This document shows, piece after piece, positions 35,927-44,645 of a stretch of 64,000 bases of DNA (positions are counted from its first letter, which is position 1; each line of letters opens with the position of its first letter). A program made the position numbers and the translations under genes. The stretch is from JALHST01 sp038316335 (lineage in GTDB: Bacteria > Bacteroidota > Bacteroidia > Flavobacteriales > Flavobacteriaceae). Where the stretch lies: positions 62,001-126,000 of the forward strand of contig JBBQAM010000001.1 in the NCBI GenBank assembly GCA_038316335.1, written 5' to 3'. Under the pieces are notes generated by a model. The model saw only the letters and a program-made list of their open reading frames with translations, was not told the DNA's origin and ran no database searches.

Positions 35927-35934
35927 TACTTTTG
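35927..35934 (+). promoter_or_regulatory. -7 promoter box TACTTTTG for topA
   Basis: Exact TAnnTTTG match 19 bases before the topA ATG and after the preceding terminator. No exact TTG at the -33 position. Confidence 0.55.
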
Positions 35935-35953
35935 TCGCATCAAAAACCCATGA

Positions 35954-38443
35954 ATGGCCAAAAATTTAGTTATTGTAGAGTCGCCTGCAAAGGCAAAGAC
36001 AATTGAAAAGTTTTTAGGAAATGATTATAAGGTCGAGTCCAGTTATGGGCATATTGCCGACCTGCCATCCAAGGAACTCGGTGTAGATGTAGCAAATAAT
36101 TTTTTGCCCAGTTATATTGTAGACAAAGACAAAGAAGCACTGGTAAAAAAATTAAAGGACTTGGCCAAGAAGGCTGAGATAATATGGCTGGCCAGTGATG
36201 AGGATCGCGAAGGGGAAGCTATTTCGTGGCATTTGGTGGAGACCTTACAATTAGACGTCAAAAAAACCAAACGTATTGTTTTTAATTCGATTACGAAAGC
36301 GGCGATTCAAAAGGCCATTGAAAATCCGAGGGAGATCGACTATAATCTCGTCAACGCACAACAAGCCCGAAGGGTTTTAGATCGTTTGGTTGGCTACGAA
36401 CTTTCGCCGGTTCTCTGGAAAAAAATAAAACCGGGATTATCGGCAGGTAGAGTTCAATCGGTTGCCGTGCGACTGATTGTTGAACGGGAGCGGGAAATCG
36501 AGGCCTTTGCCCCGGAAGCCTCCTTCAAGATAACCGCGGAATTTGTCACAAATGATAAGGGCGTTTTTACCGCAAGATTAAATAAGGCCTTTGACACCAA
36601 AAATCTTGCACAAGCATTCTTGAAACAAAATATCGGAGCGAATTTTTCGGTCTCGGAATTGGATAAAAAACCTGCGAAAAAGTCCCCCTCGGCACCTTTT
36701 ACGACATCGACATTGCAACAGGAAGCCTCCAGAAAATTGTATTTTTCGGTTGGACGCACCATGCAGGTTGCACAACGTCTCTATGAAGCAGGATTGATAA
36801 CCTACATGAGGACCGATAGCGTCAACCTTTCCGGGGAAGCCATCAATGCAGCTAAGGATGCGATAACCAGCAATTATGGCAAGGCGTATAGTAAGGTTCG
36901 AAATTTTACCGGAAAATCGAAGGGGGCCCAGGAAGCCCACGAGGCCATCCGCCCAACCGATATTACCAATCAATCCCCCTCCTTAGAACGGGACCAATCA
37001 AAATTATATGACCTCATTTGGAAACGAACCATAGCCTCCCAAATGAGCGATGCCGAATTGGAGCGCACCAATGTGAAGATTATGGCGAATACCCATGGCG
37101 AAGAATTTACGGCCAATGGGGAAGTAATCAAGTTCGATGGTTTCCTTAAAGTATATATGGAAGGTTTGGATGATGAGGACCAATCTGAGGAGCAAGAAGG
37201 CATGCTGCCCGCTATGCAGGTAGGAGAAGCCTTAACGAATACCTATATATTGGCAACTGAACGATTCAGTCGACCCCCGTATCGCTTTTCGGAAGCATCT
37301 TTGGTGAAAAAACTAGAAGAATTGGGAATTGGCAGGCCTTCAACCTATGCCCCGACCATTTCCACGATAGTAAACCGTGGCTATGTTGAAAAAGGAACGG
37401 TCGAAGGAACTGAACGAAAATATGTACAGTTAATGCTCACGGCAGACCAAGTAAAAGAAAAACAGTTATCGGAAAAGGTAGGGTCTGACAAAGGGAAAAT
37501 GGTGCCCACAGATATTGGTATGATCGTCAACGATTTTTTAGTAAGCCATTTTGCCAGTATCTTGGACTATAATTTTACGGCGAAGGTAGAGGAAGATTTT
37601 GATGAGATTGCCGAGGGCCATGAAGATTGGCAAAAAGTAATGAGCAATTTCTATAAAGATTTCCACCCTAAGGTATTAGACGTCGAGGAAAATGCCGATA
37701 GAGCGAGTGGTGAGCGTGTATTGGGGAAAGATCCCAAAACAGGCCGCCAGGTATCGGTTCGCTTGGGCAGATTTGGCCCGATGGTGCAAATAGGGACCGT
37801 CGAAGAAGAAGAAAAGCCATTGTTCGCTAGCCTATTGCCTGACCAATCCTTGAATACGATCACCTATGAGGAGGCCATGGATCTTTTTAAATTGCCTAGA
37901 AATCTGGGGGTCTATGAGGGTGAGGAAATTGAGGCCAATGTTGGGCGCTTCGGACCCTATGTACGTTTTGGAAAAAAGTTCGTTTCCATGCATAAAGATG
38001 AAAATGCCATGGAAATAACCTTGGAACGTGCCATAGAATTGATCCAGGAAAAACAGAAGGCCGATGCCCCAATAGCTACCTATGAAGGGAAAGATGTAAT
38101 AAAGGGAGTGGGTCGATTTGGTCCGTTTATAAAATGGGACAACATCTTTATCAATGTCAGCAAAAAATATGATTTTGATTCCCTATCTACCGATGATATC
38201 GCTGAACTGATCGAAGCTAAGAAACAAAAGGAAATTGAAAAGGTAGTGCAAGATTGGCCAGCAGAGGGTATTCGCATTGAAAAGGCCCGCTGGGGACGCC
38301 ATACGATTATAAAGGGAAAGACCAAGGTTGAACTGGCAAAAACAGTTGATGCCGCCCAAATGTCATTGGAAGAGGCACAGGCCCTCCTTGAAAAAAAGGC
38401 ACCCAAAAAGAAATCCAAGGTAAAACCAAAAGCTAAGAAGTAG
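35954..38443 (+). CDS. topA: type I DNA topoisomerase TopA
   Basis: Relaxes negative supercoils by single-strand passage. 829 residues. TOPRIM domain at the N-terminus (VESPAKAKTIEKFLG; SDEDREGEAISWHL), catalytic Tyr in YMRTDSVNLS (about residue 285), then DNA-gate motifs such as GIGRPSTYAPTI. Instead of zinc fingers the C-terminus has four repeat-type modules marked by RLGRFGPMVQIG, NVGRFGPYVRFG, GVGRFGPFIKWD and KARWGRHTIIKG, and ends in a Lys-rich tail. This architecture is usual for Bacteroidota. The next gene starts 8 bases downstream. Confidence 0.97.
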   Translation: MAKNLVIVESPAKAKTIEKFLGNDYKVESSYGHIADLPSKELGVDVANNFLPSYIVDKDKEALVKKLKDLAKKAEIIWLASDEDREGEAISWHLVETLQLDVKKTKRIVFNSITKAAIQKAIENPREIDYNLVNAQQARRVLDRLVGYELSPVLWKKIKPGLSAGRVQSVAVRLIVEREREIEAFAPEASFKITAEFVTNDKGVFTARLNKAFDTKNLAQAFLKQNIGANFSVSELDKKPAKKSPSAPFTTSTLQQEASRKLYFSVGRTMQVAQRLYEAGLITYMRTDSVNLSGEAINAAKDAITSNYGKAYSKVRNFTGKSKGAQEAHEAIRPTDITNQSPSLERDQSKLYDLIWKRTIASQMSDAELERTNVKIMANTHGEEFTANGEVIKFDGFLKVYMEGLDDEDQSEEQEGMLPAMQVGEALTNTYILATERFSRPPYRFSEASLVKKLEELGIGRPSTYAPTISTIVNRGYVEKGTVEGTERKYVQLMLTADQVKEKQLSEKVGSDKGKMVPTDIGMIVNDFLVSHFASILDYNFTAKVEEDFDEIAEGHEDWQKVMSNFYKDFHPKVLDVEENADRASGERVLGKDPKTGRQVSVRLGRFGPMVQIGTVEEEEKPLFASLLPDQSLNTITYEEAMDLFKLPRNLGVYEGEEIEANVGRFGPYVRFGKKFVSMHKDENAMEITLERAIELIQEKQKADAPIATYEGKDVIKGVGRFGPFIKWDNIFINVSKKYDFDSLSTDDIAELIEAKKQKEIEKVVQDWPAEGIRIEKARWGRHTIIKGKTKVELAKTVDAAQMSLEEAQALLEKKAPKKKSKVKPKAKK

Positions 38444-38451
38444 TTCGTATT

Positions 38452-39609
38452 ATGGCATTTGATTTTTTAGTCCCCGTAGAAGATAAAATATTGGCCCATT
38501 GCGAATTGATGCCACCTCAGGCACTGGGAAAAAACATCCATATTCATACTGTGAGGGATGGCCTTCCTGTACTTGCAATCGCTTCTATGGCTATTGTGGG
38601 GGTCAAAGAATCAAGAAATGCCTTCGAGAAAAAACCGGAGCAGCTCAATGTATCGGCCATCAGATTGCAACTTTATAGGTTGATGGTCGGTAATTGGAAT
38701 ACGACTGTGGTCGATTTAGGGGATATAGAGGAAGGCGAGAGCGTTGAGGACACCTATTTCGTAGTCAAGGAAATCGTTGCGGGGCTCTTGGAAGAAAATA
38801 TCGTACCTATTATCATAGGGGCCACCCAGGACATAACCTATCCTACCTACAGGGCATTCGACGGTATTGTCGAAATGATCAATTTAGTAGCTATCGATAG
38901 CCGGTTCGATTTTGGCATGGACGATGAACTGATTTCCTCTAATTCATATATGAGTAAGATCATTACCGATAAGCCCAATAACCTATTCAATTTTTCAAAT
39001 ATGGGCTACCAAAGCTATTTCAACGCCCAGGAAGAAATTGATTTGATGGATCGACTTTTTTTCGATGCCTACCGCTTAGGAGACATTGCCTCGGATCTAC
39101 TACTCGCCGAACCCGTTCTTAGGAATGCGCATTTGGTAAGTCTCGATGCACGGGCCATCCGGGCCAGTGAAATAGGGGGTAGTGATAATTTTTCGCCCAA
39201 CGGGTTCACGGGGAGGGAAATCTGTACCATTGCCAGATATGCCGGAATCAGCGATAATGTTCGTGTTTTTGGGATTTACGAAATGGAGAATACCGGGCAA
39301 TCTTGCCAACTTATGGCACAGATAATCTGGTATTTCATCGAAGGATTTAATTATAGGATCAGCGAATCCCCGAACGACAACAGCAATTACTTCACCAAAT
39401 ATATCGTACCTACCGACACCGAACAGTTGGTTTACTACAAAAGCCTCCTTACCGAACGATGGTGGGTCGAGGTACCTTCAATACTGACTTCCCATACGAA
39501 AGGAAAATCGATGGCGTTATTACCATGCACCGAAAAGGACTATTTGGACGCATGTGACCAGACGATTCCCGACCGTTGGTTTAAAGCCTATAAGAAAGGC
39601 TTTAACTGA
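38452..39609 (+). CDS. degenerate ureohydrolase-fold (arginase/formimidoylglutamase-like) protein
   Basis: 385 residues with the arginase-family layout, but the manganese ligands are broken. Where the family has GGxHS this protein reads IIGATQD, where it has DAHxD it reads IDSRFDFG, and where it has SxDxDxxDP it reads SLDARAIRASE. So the two metal-site His are lost (to Gln and Arg) and one Asp pair is disrupted, and ordinary hydrolysis of guanidino substrates is unlikely. The protein is otherwise intact. It is 8 bases behind topA and 122 bases before gldK, an arrangement seen in other Flavobacteriia, which hints at a link to gliding/T9SS or a shared operon only. Confidence 0.8.
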   Translation: MAFDFLVPVEDKILAHCELMPPQALGKNIHIHTVRDGLPVLAIASMAIVGVKESRNAFEKKPEQLNVSAIRLQLYRLMVGNWNTTVVDLGDIEEGESVEDTYFVVKEIVAGLLEENIVPIIIGATQDITYPTYRAFDGIVEMINLVAIDSRFDFGMDDELISSNSYMSKIITDKPNNLFNFSNMGYQSYFNAQEEIDLMDRLFFDAYRLGDIASDLLLAEPVLRNAHLVSLDARAIRASEIGGSDNFSPNGFTGREICTIARYAGISDNVRVFGIYEMENTGQSCQLMAQIIWYFIEGFNYRISESPNDNSNYFTKYIVPTDTEQLVYYKSLLTERWWVEVPSILTSHTKGKSMALLPCTEKDYLDACDQTIPDRWFKAYKKGFN

Positions 39610-39731
39610 TAAAATTTTTTTTAAGGGATAATCTAGTCGAATACAATAATTTGAGCAATTCGAAGTTTTAGAGAATAGAAATGCTAATTGTGTTTGTAGT
39701 TTATAACCATAATCGAAATTTAACCTAAAGT

Positions 39732-41087
39732 ATGAAGAAGCTATTGTTATCATCTATAGCGTTTGTTTTTTTACTCTCAAGTTGTGGGTCAAAAACAAAA
39801 GGAGAACTAGTCGGGGCCCAAGGTAAAAAGTGGTACCCCGAAAAGCCTTACGGCATGGAATTGATCCCTAGGGGAGCATATATCATGGGAAAGAGTGAGG
39901 AAGATGTGGCACAGGTTCTCAATGCCCCGACCAAAACCGTTACCGTACGATCATTTTATATGGACGATACGGAAATAACAAATAGCGAATATCGCCAATT
40001 TGTAGAATGGGTGAAAGACTCTATTGCCAGAACGCGCCTGGCCATCCTCGCCGATGAATTGGGATTAGGACCAGAAGACGGAGGAATTGGTGACTTCGCA
40101 TTCAAGGATGCCGACACCACAAAACTTTCTGTATATGACAAGTACATGATCGACAATTACGCCGGTATGGGAGAAGATCTAACCGAAGGTCGTGCTTTGA
40201 ACAGGGACGAAGATTTGGTATGGGATACTTCGGAATACCCAGATGAATACTATGCAGAAGTGATGGATTCATTGTACATTCCAGAAGAGGAATCCTATAA
40301 TGGGCAGCGTATCATCGATGTGACCAAATTGAAATATAAATACAACTGGATGGACATTGAGGCCGCTGCACGGGCGAAGACCGGGAGAAGAAAAGACTTC
40401 ATACGTCATGAGGAACTTGAAATTTATCCTGACACGACCGTTTGGATAAAAGATTTTGAATATTCCTACAACGAACCGATGCACAATGATTATTTCTGGC
40501 ATGATGCCTATAGTGATTATCCGGTAGTCGGTATTTCTTGGAAGCAAGCCAAAGCCTTTTGTAATTGGCGGACGAAATTCAAGAACGATGATCAAAAGAG
40601 CCGTGGAAAACAGTTCGTAAACCAGTTTAGGTTGCCTACCGAGGCCGAATGGGAGTACGCCGCACGAGGTGGTATTGAAAGTGGAACCTACCCTTGGGGT
40701 GGCCCGTATGTGATCAGTGATACGGGGTGTTTTATGGCCAACTTTAAGCCGCAACGAGGTGATTATGCAGCAGATCAGGCACTGTACACCGTAGAGGCCA
40801 AATCATACGAACCAAACGACTACAACCTGTATAACATGGCAGGGAATGTATCAGAGTGGACAAATTCAAGCTATGATCCAAGTTCATATGACTACGTATC
40901 GACCATGAACCCCAACGGCGGCGATGAAAGTAACGCCAGAAAGGTAATACGTGGAGGTTCCTGGAAAGATGTAGCCTACTTCCTTCAGGTAAGTACAAGA
41001 GATTACGAATATGCAGATTCTGCCCGCAGTTATGTAGGTTTCAGGACCGTACAAGACTATATGGGGGAAGAAGATTCAACACGATAA
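39732..41087 (+). CDS. gldK: type IX secretion / gliding lipoprotein GldK
   Basis: Outer-membrane-associated lipoprotein forming the periplasmic ring of the T9SS with GldN. 451 residues. Lipobox FLLSSC (Cys18). The body is an FGE-sulfatase fold: GMELIPRGAYIMG, MDDTEITNSEYRQFVEW, LPTEAEWEYAARGG, YNMAGNVSEWT and RGGSW...VGFRTV. The Cys residues needed for formylglycine generation are absent near RGGSW, as expected for GldK, so it is structural. An acidic insert with many Asp/Glu lies in the middle. First of gldK-L-M-N. Confidence 0.96.
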   Translation: MKKLLLSSIAFVFLLSSCGSKTKGELVGAQGKKWYPEKPYGMELIPRGAYIMGKSEEDVAQVLNAPTKTVTVRSFYMDDTEITNSEYRQFVEWVKDSIARTRLAILADELGLGPEDGGIGDFAFKDADTTKLSVYDKYMIDNYAGMGEDLTEGRALNRDEDLVWDTSEYPDEYYAEVMDSLYIPEEESYNGQRIIDVTKLKYKYNWMDIEAAARAKTGRRKDFIRHEELEIYPDTTVWIKDFEYSYNEPMHNDYFWHDAYSDYPVVGISWKQAKAFCNWRTKFKNDDQKSRGKQFVNQFRLPTEAEWEYAARGGIESGTYPWGGPYVISDTGCFMANFKPQRGDYAADQALYTVEAKSYEPNDYNLYNMAGNVSEWTNSSYDPSSYDYVSTMNPNGGDESNARKVIRGGSWKDVAYFLQVSTRDYEYADSARSYVGFRTVQDYMGEEDSTR

Positions 41088-41110
41088 ACCAAATAAATAC
41101 AAACCTCGGT

Positions 41111-41126
41111 CCCGATAAACGTCGGG
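41111..41126. repeat. degenerate copy of the CCCGATA palindrome between gldK and gldL
   Basis: CCCGA, TAAACG, TCGGG: 5-bp arms within the 107-base gldK-gldL gap. Related to the palindromes at 363 and 7359. May form a small hairpin in the gld mRNA. Confidence 0.4.
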
Positions 41127-41194
41127 TCGAAAAACCATCAAATTTTTAACCAAATACTTATTATTAATTAAACTTCAAATTAAATTTTAAAATT

Positions 41195-41842
41195 ATGGCA
41201 CAGTCAAAATCAACAAAAAAATTATTTAACATGGCCTACGGCCTTGGAGCATCGGTAGTTATTATTGGTGCATTGTTTAAAATCCTACACTGGGAATTTG
41301 GACCACTTACCGGTGGACTTTTACTTGCAGTAGGACTTATTACCGAAGCACTTATTTTTGCTATCAGTGCATTTGAACCCGTAGATGACGAATATGATTG
41401 GTCATTGGTATATCCTGAATTGGCAGGTGGTATGACAAGTGGCAAGAACCAAGTTCAGGATGCTAAGGAGGCCGAAGGTCTTTTGTCCAGAAAATTGGAT
41501 GAGTTGCTTAAGGAAGCTGGTGTTGATGCCAATCTTATGGAAAGCTTAGGATCAAGTATCCGAAATTTTGAAGGAGCCGCTAAAGGTATCGCCCCTACAG
41601 TCGATGCAATGCAGTCTACAAAGAAATATTCAGAAGAAATGACCCAAGCCGCCGCCCAAATGGAATCTTTGAACAGTTTATACAAAGTTCAATTGGAAAG
41701 CGCCAGCAAACAAGCTACAGTGAACGAAGAACAACTGCAAAATGCTGCTGCCCTTAAGGATCAAATGCAATCTTTAGCTACCAATCTTTCTTCGTTGAAC
41801 GGAGTCTATGGTGGCATGTTATCTGCTATGAGCAGGAACTAA
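41195..41842 (+). CDS. gldL: type IX secretion / gliding motor protein GldL
   Basis: Inner-membrane stator of the proton-driven T9SS/gliding motor, forms a pentamer around GldM. 215 residues. Two TM helices at about 14-33 and 38-56, with charged residues inside them: Lys29 and His32 in ALFKILHW and Glu51 in LITEALIF, corresponding to residues known to matter in the Flavobacterium protein. The rest is a cytoplasmic helical tail rich in Gln, Ala and Ser. Sits 107 bases after gldK and 56 bases before gldM. Confidence 0.97.
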   Translation: MAQSKSTKKLFNMAYGLGASVVIIGALFKILHWEFGPLTGGLLLAVGLITEALIFAISAFEPVDDEYDWSLVYPELAGGMTSGKNQVQDAKEAEGLLSRKLDELLKEAGVDANLMESLGSSIRNFEGAAKGIAPTVDAMQSTKKYSEEMTQAAAQMESLNSLYKVQLESASKQATVNEEQLQNAAALKDQMQSLATNLSSLNGVYGGMLSAMSRN

Positions 41843-41898
41843 TTAGAGCAATTAAACAAACCCAAATCAAATTAATTATTAAAATCTAATTAGAAAAA

Positions 41899-43455
41899 AT
41901 GGCATCAGGAAAAGCAACGCCAAGGCAGAAGATGATCAACTTAATGTATTTGATCTTCATCGCAATGTTGGCCTTAAATATGAGTAAGGAAGTGCTAGCG
42001 GCATTCGGTCTTATGAACGAAAAGCTAGAGACTTCGAATGAAAAGACGTCAGAAAGTAACCTAGCTTTCTTGAGCGGTCTAGAGACAAAAGCATCGGAGA
42101 ATGCCGAGAAATTCGGACCATTGTACCAGAATGCCCAGAAGATAAAGGAATTGTCCAAAGCGTATTATGATTATTTGGAAGGATTGAAGACTGAAATGGT
42201 AAAAGACGTCGAAGATCCCAAGGATTATGTGGTAATGGACAAATCAGACTATTTAGACGGTAAATTATTTCAAGGAGACAATCTAGCCGAAGGTGGCAAG
42301 GAATTCTTGAAAAGAATCACTGATTATCGCACCCAAGTGGCCGCCATCGTACCGGCTGACATTAAAGAATCGGTACTTTCCCGATTTGAAACAGGGGATG
42401 CCAAAGGTAAAGTTGAAAATCGCAGTGGTGAAAAAGTGGATTGGATCAATTATCATTACGAAGGATTTCCTTTAGTGGCTTCGTTGACCAAACTTACGGC
42501 AATTCAAGCTGATATCAAGGCAACCGAAGAAGATGCCTTAAAATCGATGTTGGCCGGGCAATTGAACAGCGAAGTGTCGATGACCAATTATACCACCTTG
42601 TTGCAACAGGAAAAATCAGCCTTTTATGCTGGTGAGAAATTTTCCGGTAGCATTGTGTTGGGACGTACCGATAATTCTACAAAACCAGATAGGGCCGATT
42701 TGACCTTGGATGGTAGAAAATTATCCGACTCGGATTATAAATTCGAAGGCGGTGGTGTCAAGTTATTGGTAAGCGCTGGTAACCCTGGCGATCATAAAAT
42801 AGAAGGTAAGCTGATTTTTAAGCAGGACGGTGAGGAAATAGAAGTTCCTGTATCTTCTACCTTTGCAACGATCAGTAAGCCAAATGCGGCCTTGATCGCT
42901 GCTGACAAGATGAACGTGGTGTATCGTGGGGTGGCAAACCCAATGTCGATATCGATTCCTGGAATCCCAAACAATAAGGTAAGCGCATCTGCACCTGGTT
43001 TAAAAGCCATAAGCGGTAGTCAATACGTTATGAATCCTGGAACAGGAAGAACCGTTACGATTACGGCCTCTGGAAAGTTGCCTGATGGACAAACGGTTTC
43101 CTCTAAATCCGAATTTAGGATCAAGGATATTCCAAGACCAGAAGGGTCGGTTAGCAAGCAGACGGGTAGTGTCAAAATGCCAAAGGCCAATCTGGAGATT
43201 GCCACCATTGGTGCCATGCTTGAAGATTTTGATTTTGACTTGAACCTTGCGGTAAGTGGATTCAAATTGAAGGTTCCTGGACAGCCTACAGTTGCCGTAA
43301 GCGGTGACAAGTTGGATTCCCGTGCGAAAGCAGCCTTGAAAAGGGCCGGAAGGGGTGATGCAGTTCAGATATTCGATGTCGAAGCCTATATTACCAACAA
43401 TAAAACCTACAAGTTAAAAAAGGTATCTCCTGTAGTAGTGGAGATTACAAACTAA
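41899..43455 (+). CDS. gldM: type IX secretion / gliding motor protein GldM
   Basis: Transmits motor torque from the inner membrane to the GldK/GldN ring across the periplasm. 518 residues: a short cytoplasmic start MASGKATPRQK, one TM helix (about 13-32, NLMYLIFIAMLALNMSKEVL), then a long periplasmic part of four domains. The D2-D4 beta-rich region is visible from about residue 225 on. N- and C-terminal ends fit the family. Followed by a strong hairpin before gldN. Confidence 0.97.
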   Translation: MASGKATPRQKMINLMYLIFIAMLALNMSKEVLAAFGLMNEKLETSNEKTSESNLAFLSGLETKASENAEKFGPLYQNAQKIKELSKAYYDYLEGLKTEMVKDVEDPKDYVVMDKSDYLDGKLFQGDNLAEGGKEFLKRITDYRTQVAAIVPADIKESVLSRFETGDAKGKVENRSGEKVDWINYHYEGFPLVASLTKLTAIQADIKATEEDALKSMLAGQLNSEVSMTNYTTLLQQEKSAFYAGEKFSGSIVLGRTDNSTKPDRADLTLDGRKLSDSDYKFEGGGVKLLVSAGNPGDHKIEGKLIFKQDGEEIEVPVSSTFATISKPNAALIAADKMNVVYRGVANPMSISIPGIPNNKVSASAPGLKAISGSQYVMNPGTGRTVTITASGKLPDGQTVSSKSEFRIKDIPRPEGSVSKQTGSVKMPKANLEIATIGAMLEDFDFDLNLAVSGFKLKVPGQPTVAVSGDKLDSRAKAALKRAGRGDAVQIFDVEAYITNNKTYKLKKVSPVVVEITN

Positions 43456-43468
43456 ATACTAAATGTAA

Positions 43469-43494
43469 ACCGGGTTGCCTTTTTGCAACCCGGT
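43469..43494 (+). terminator. strong hairpin between gldM and gldN, possible attenuator
   Basis: ACCGGGTTGC, loop CTTTTT, GCAACCCGGT: a perfect 10-bp stem 13 bases after the gldM stop, followed by AATTTTAAATT rather than a clean T-run. gldN starts 20 bases later. It could lower gldN transcription or act as an mRNA processing or 3'-stability element. Confidence 0.6.
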
Positions 43495-43514
43495 AATTTT
43501 AAATTGTAACAAAC

Positions 43515-44417
43515 ATGAATTGGAAGAATGTTTTAATAATCACGGCAGTTAGTGTGCTACCGGTATCCATATTGGCCCAGGCAAACATCTTGAATGCCAA
43601 AAAGCCCCAGGAAATCGGCATTAAGACCGAAGCGCAAATCGCGTTGGATAATGATGCCCCTTTGGAATATGGTTATGTTGATGATAGGGATATTTTGTGG
43701 TCCAAGACCGTGTGGGAAATCATCGATCTTGACGAACGCGTAAACTTCCCATTGTATTACCCAACTGATACGATCGATATCGGTCCCGATAGACGTTCCT
43801 TATATGATGTTTTAATAAAAAACATCAAAAATGGAAATTTAAAGGATGTGTATGCAGATTCATATTTCACCGACAAAAGGGTATTTAGTGATTTGAGCGC
43901 CACCCTTCAAAAAATCGACACAACCGATTATGGGTATGAGCAGATAAATGCCGGGGAAGCACTTTCCCCTGAATATGTAATGCGAAGAGACCTTACTGCG
44001 GCCGACATCGAGGAATACCATATCAAAGGTATCTGGTATTTCGATAAGCGCCAAGGAGAACTTAAATACCGATTATTGGGTATCGCCCCAGTAGCTCCCG
44101 ATGTGAACTTTATCGACGATGAATCAATCGATCAAGCTGAGAATAAAGTGGAACTTTTCTGGGTATGGTATCCCGATGTTCGTGACATCCTACACAAAGC
44201 AAAGGTTTTTAACCAACGCAATACGGCCCAGCCCATTTCATTTGATATGTTATTGAACGCCCGAAGATTCGGTGCCGTCATTTATCGTGAAGATAATATT
44301 CAGGGTGACCGCAATGTGGACGATTATATTGCAGATAATGCCTTGTTCCAGTTATTGGAGTCGAATCGCATCAAAGAGGTGATCCGCGATAGGGAACAGG
44401 ATATGTGGGCCTATTAA
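43515..44417 (+). CDS. gldN: type IX secretion / gliding protein GldN
   Basis: Periplasmic ring partner of GldK in the T9SS. 300 residues with a signal peptide (about 1-21, ending ILAQ) and a mature region containing YVDDRDILWSKTVWEIIDLD, ERVNFPLYYP, AEIEEYHIKG-like and GIWYFDKRQGELKYRLLGIA, all typical of GldN/PorN. Last gene of gldKLMN, closed by a strong terminator with a GAAA tetraloop. Confidence 0.96.
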   Translation: MNWKNVLIITAVSVLPVSILAQANILNAKKPQEIGIKTEAQIALDNDAPLEYGYVDDRDILWSKTVWEIIDLDERVNFPLYYPTDTIDIGPDRRSLYDVLIKNIKNGNLKDVYADSYFTDKRVFSDLSATLQKIDTTDYGYEQINAGEALSPEYVMRRDLTAADIEEYHIKGIWYFDKRQGELKYRLLGIAPVAPDVNFIDDESIDQAENKVELFWVWYPDVRDILHKAKVFNQRNTAQPISFDMLLNARRFGAVIYREDNIQGDRNVDDYIADNALFQLLESNRIKEVIRDREQDMWAY

Positions 44418-44450
44418 AAGCAAGAGTATTCCAATTCAATATGATAAAAA

Positions 44451-44479
44451 ACCCAGGCCGAAAGGTCTGGGTTTTTTTT
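44451..44479 (+). terminator. terminator of the gldKLMN unit
   Basis: ACCCAGGCC, GAAA tetraloop, GGTCTGGGT, then TTTTTTT. Nine pairs including one G-U, 33 bases after the gldN stop. Confidence 0.92.
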
Positions 44480-44633
44480 ATGGTATCAAGGGGCATAACG
44501 CCCGCTCTTGCTAAATATAGGGTTCCTGAAATGAATGGAACGGCGATCTTCAATTGGGCCGGTAGCCTTTGTTTTGGTCCTAATCAATTCGATGTGCGTT
44601 CTTAATACACCACGCAATGATGGTAACAATTCC

Positions 44634-44641
44634 TACCTTTG
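44634..44641 (+). promoter_or_regulatory. -7 promoter box TACCTTTG of the FAD oxidoreductase gene
   Basis: Exact TAnnTTTG, ending 4 bases before the ATG at 44646. The spacing is the same as at the nuclease gene (6505), again implying a leaderless or nearly leaderless message and fixing the start at MYDYLIVG. Confidence 0.55.
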
Positions 44642-44645
44642 CACC

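Noticed and set aside
40269..40754. 161-codon minus-strand frame opposite gldK
   Set aside because: Antisense shadow of gldK with no recognisable motif and no promoter box.
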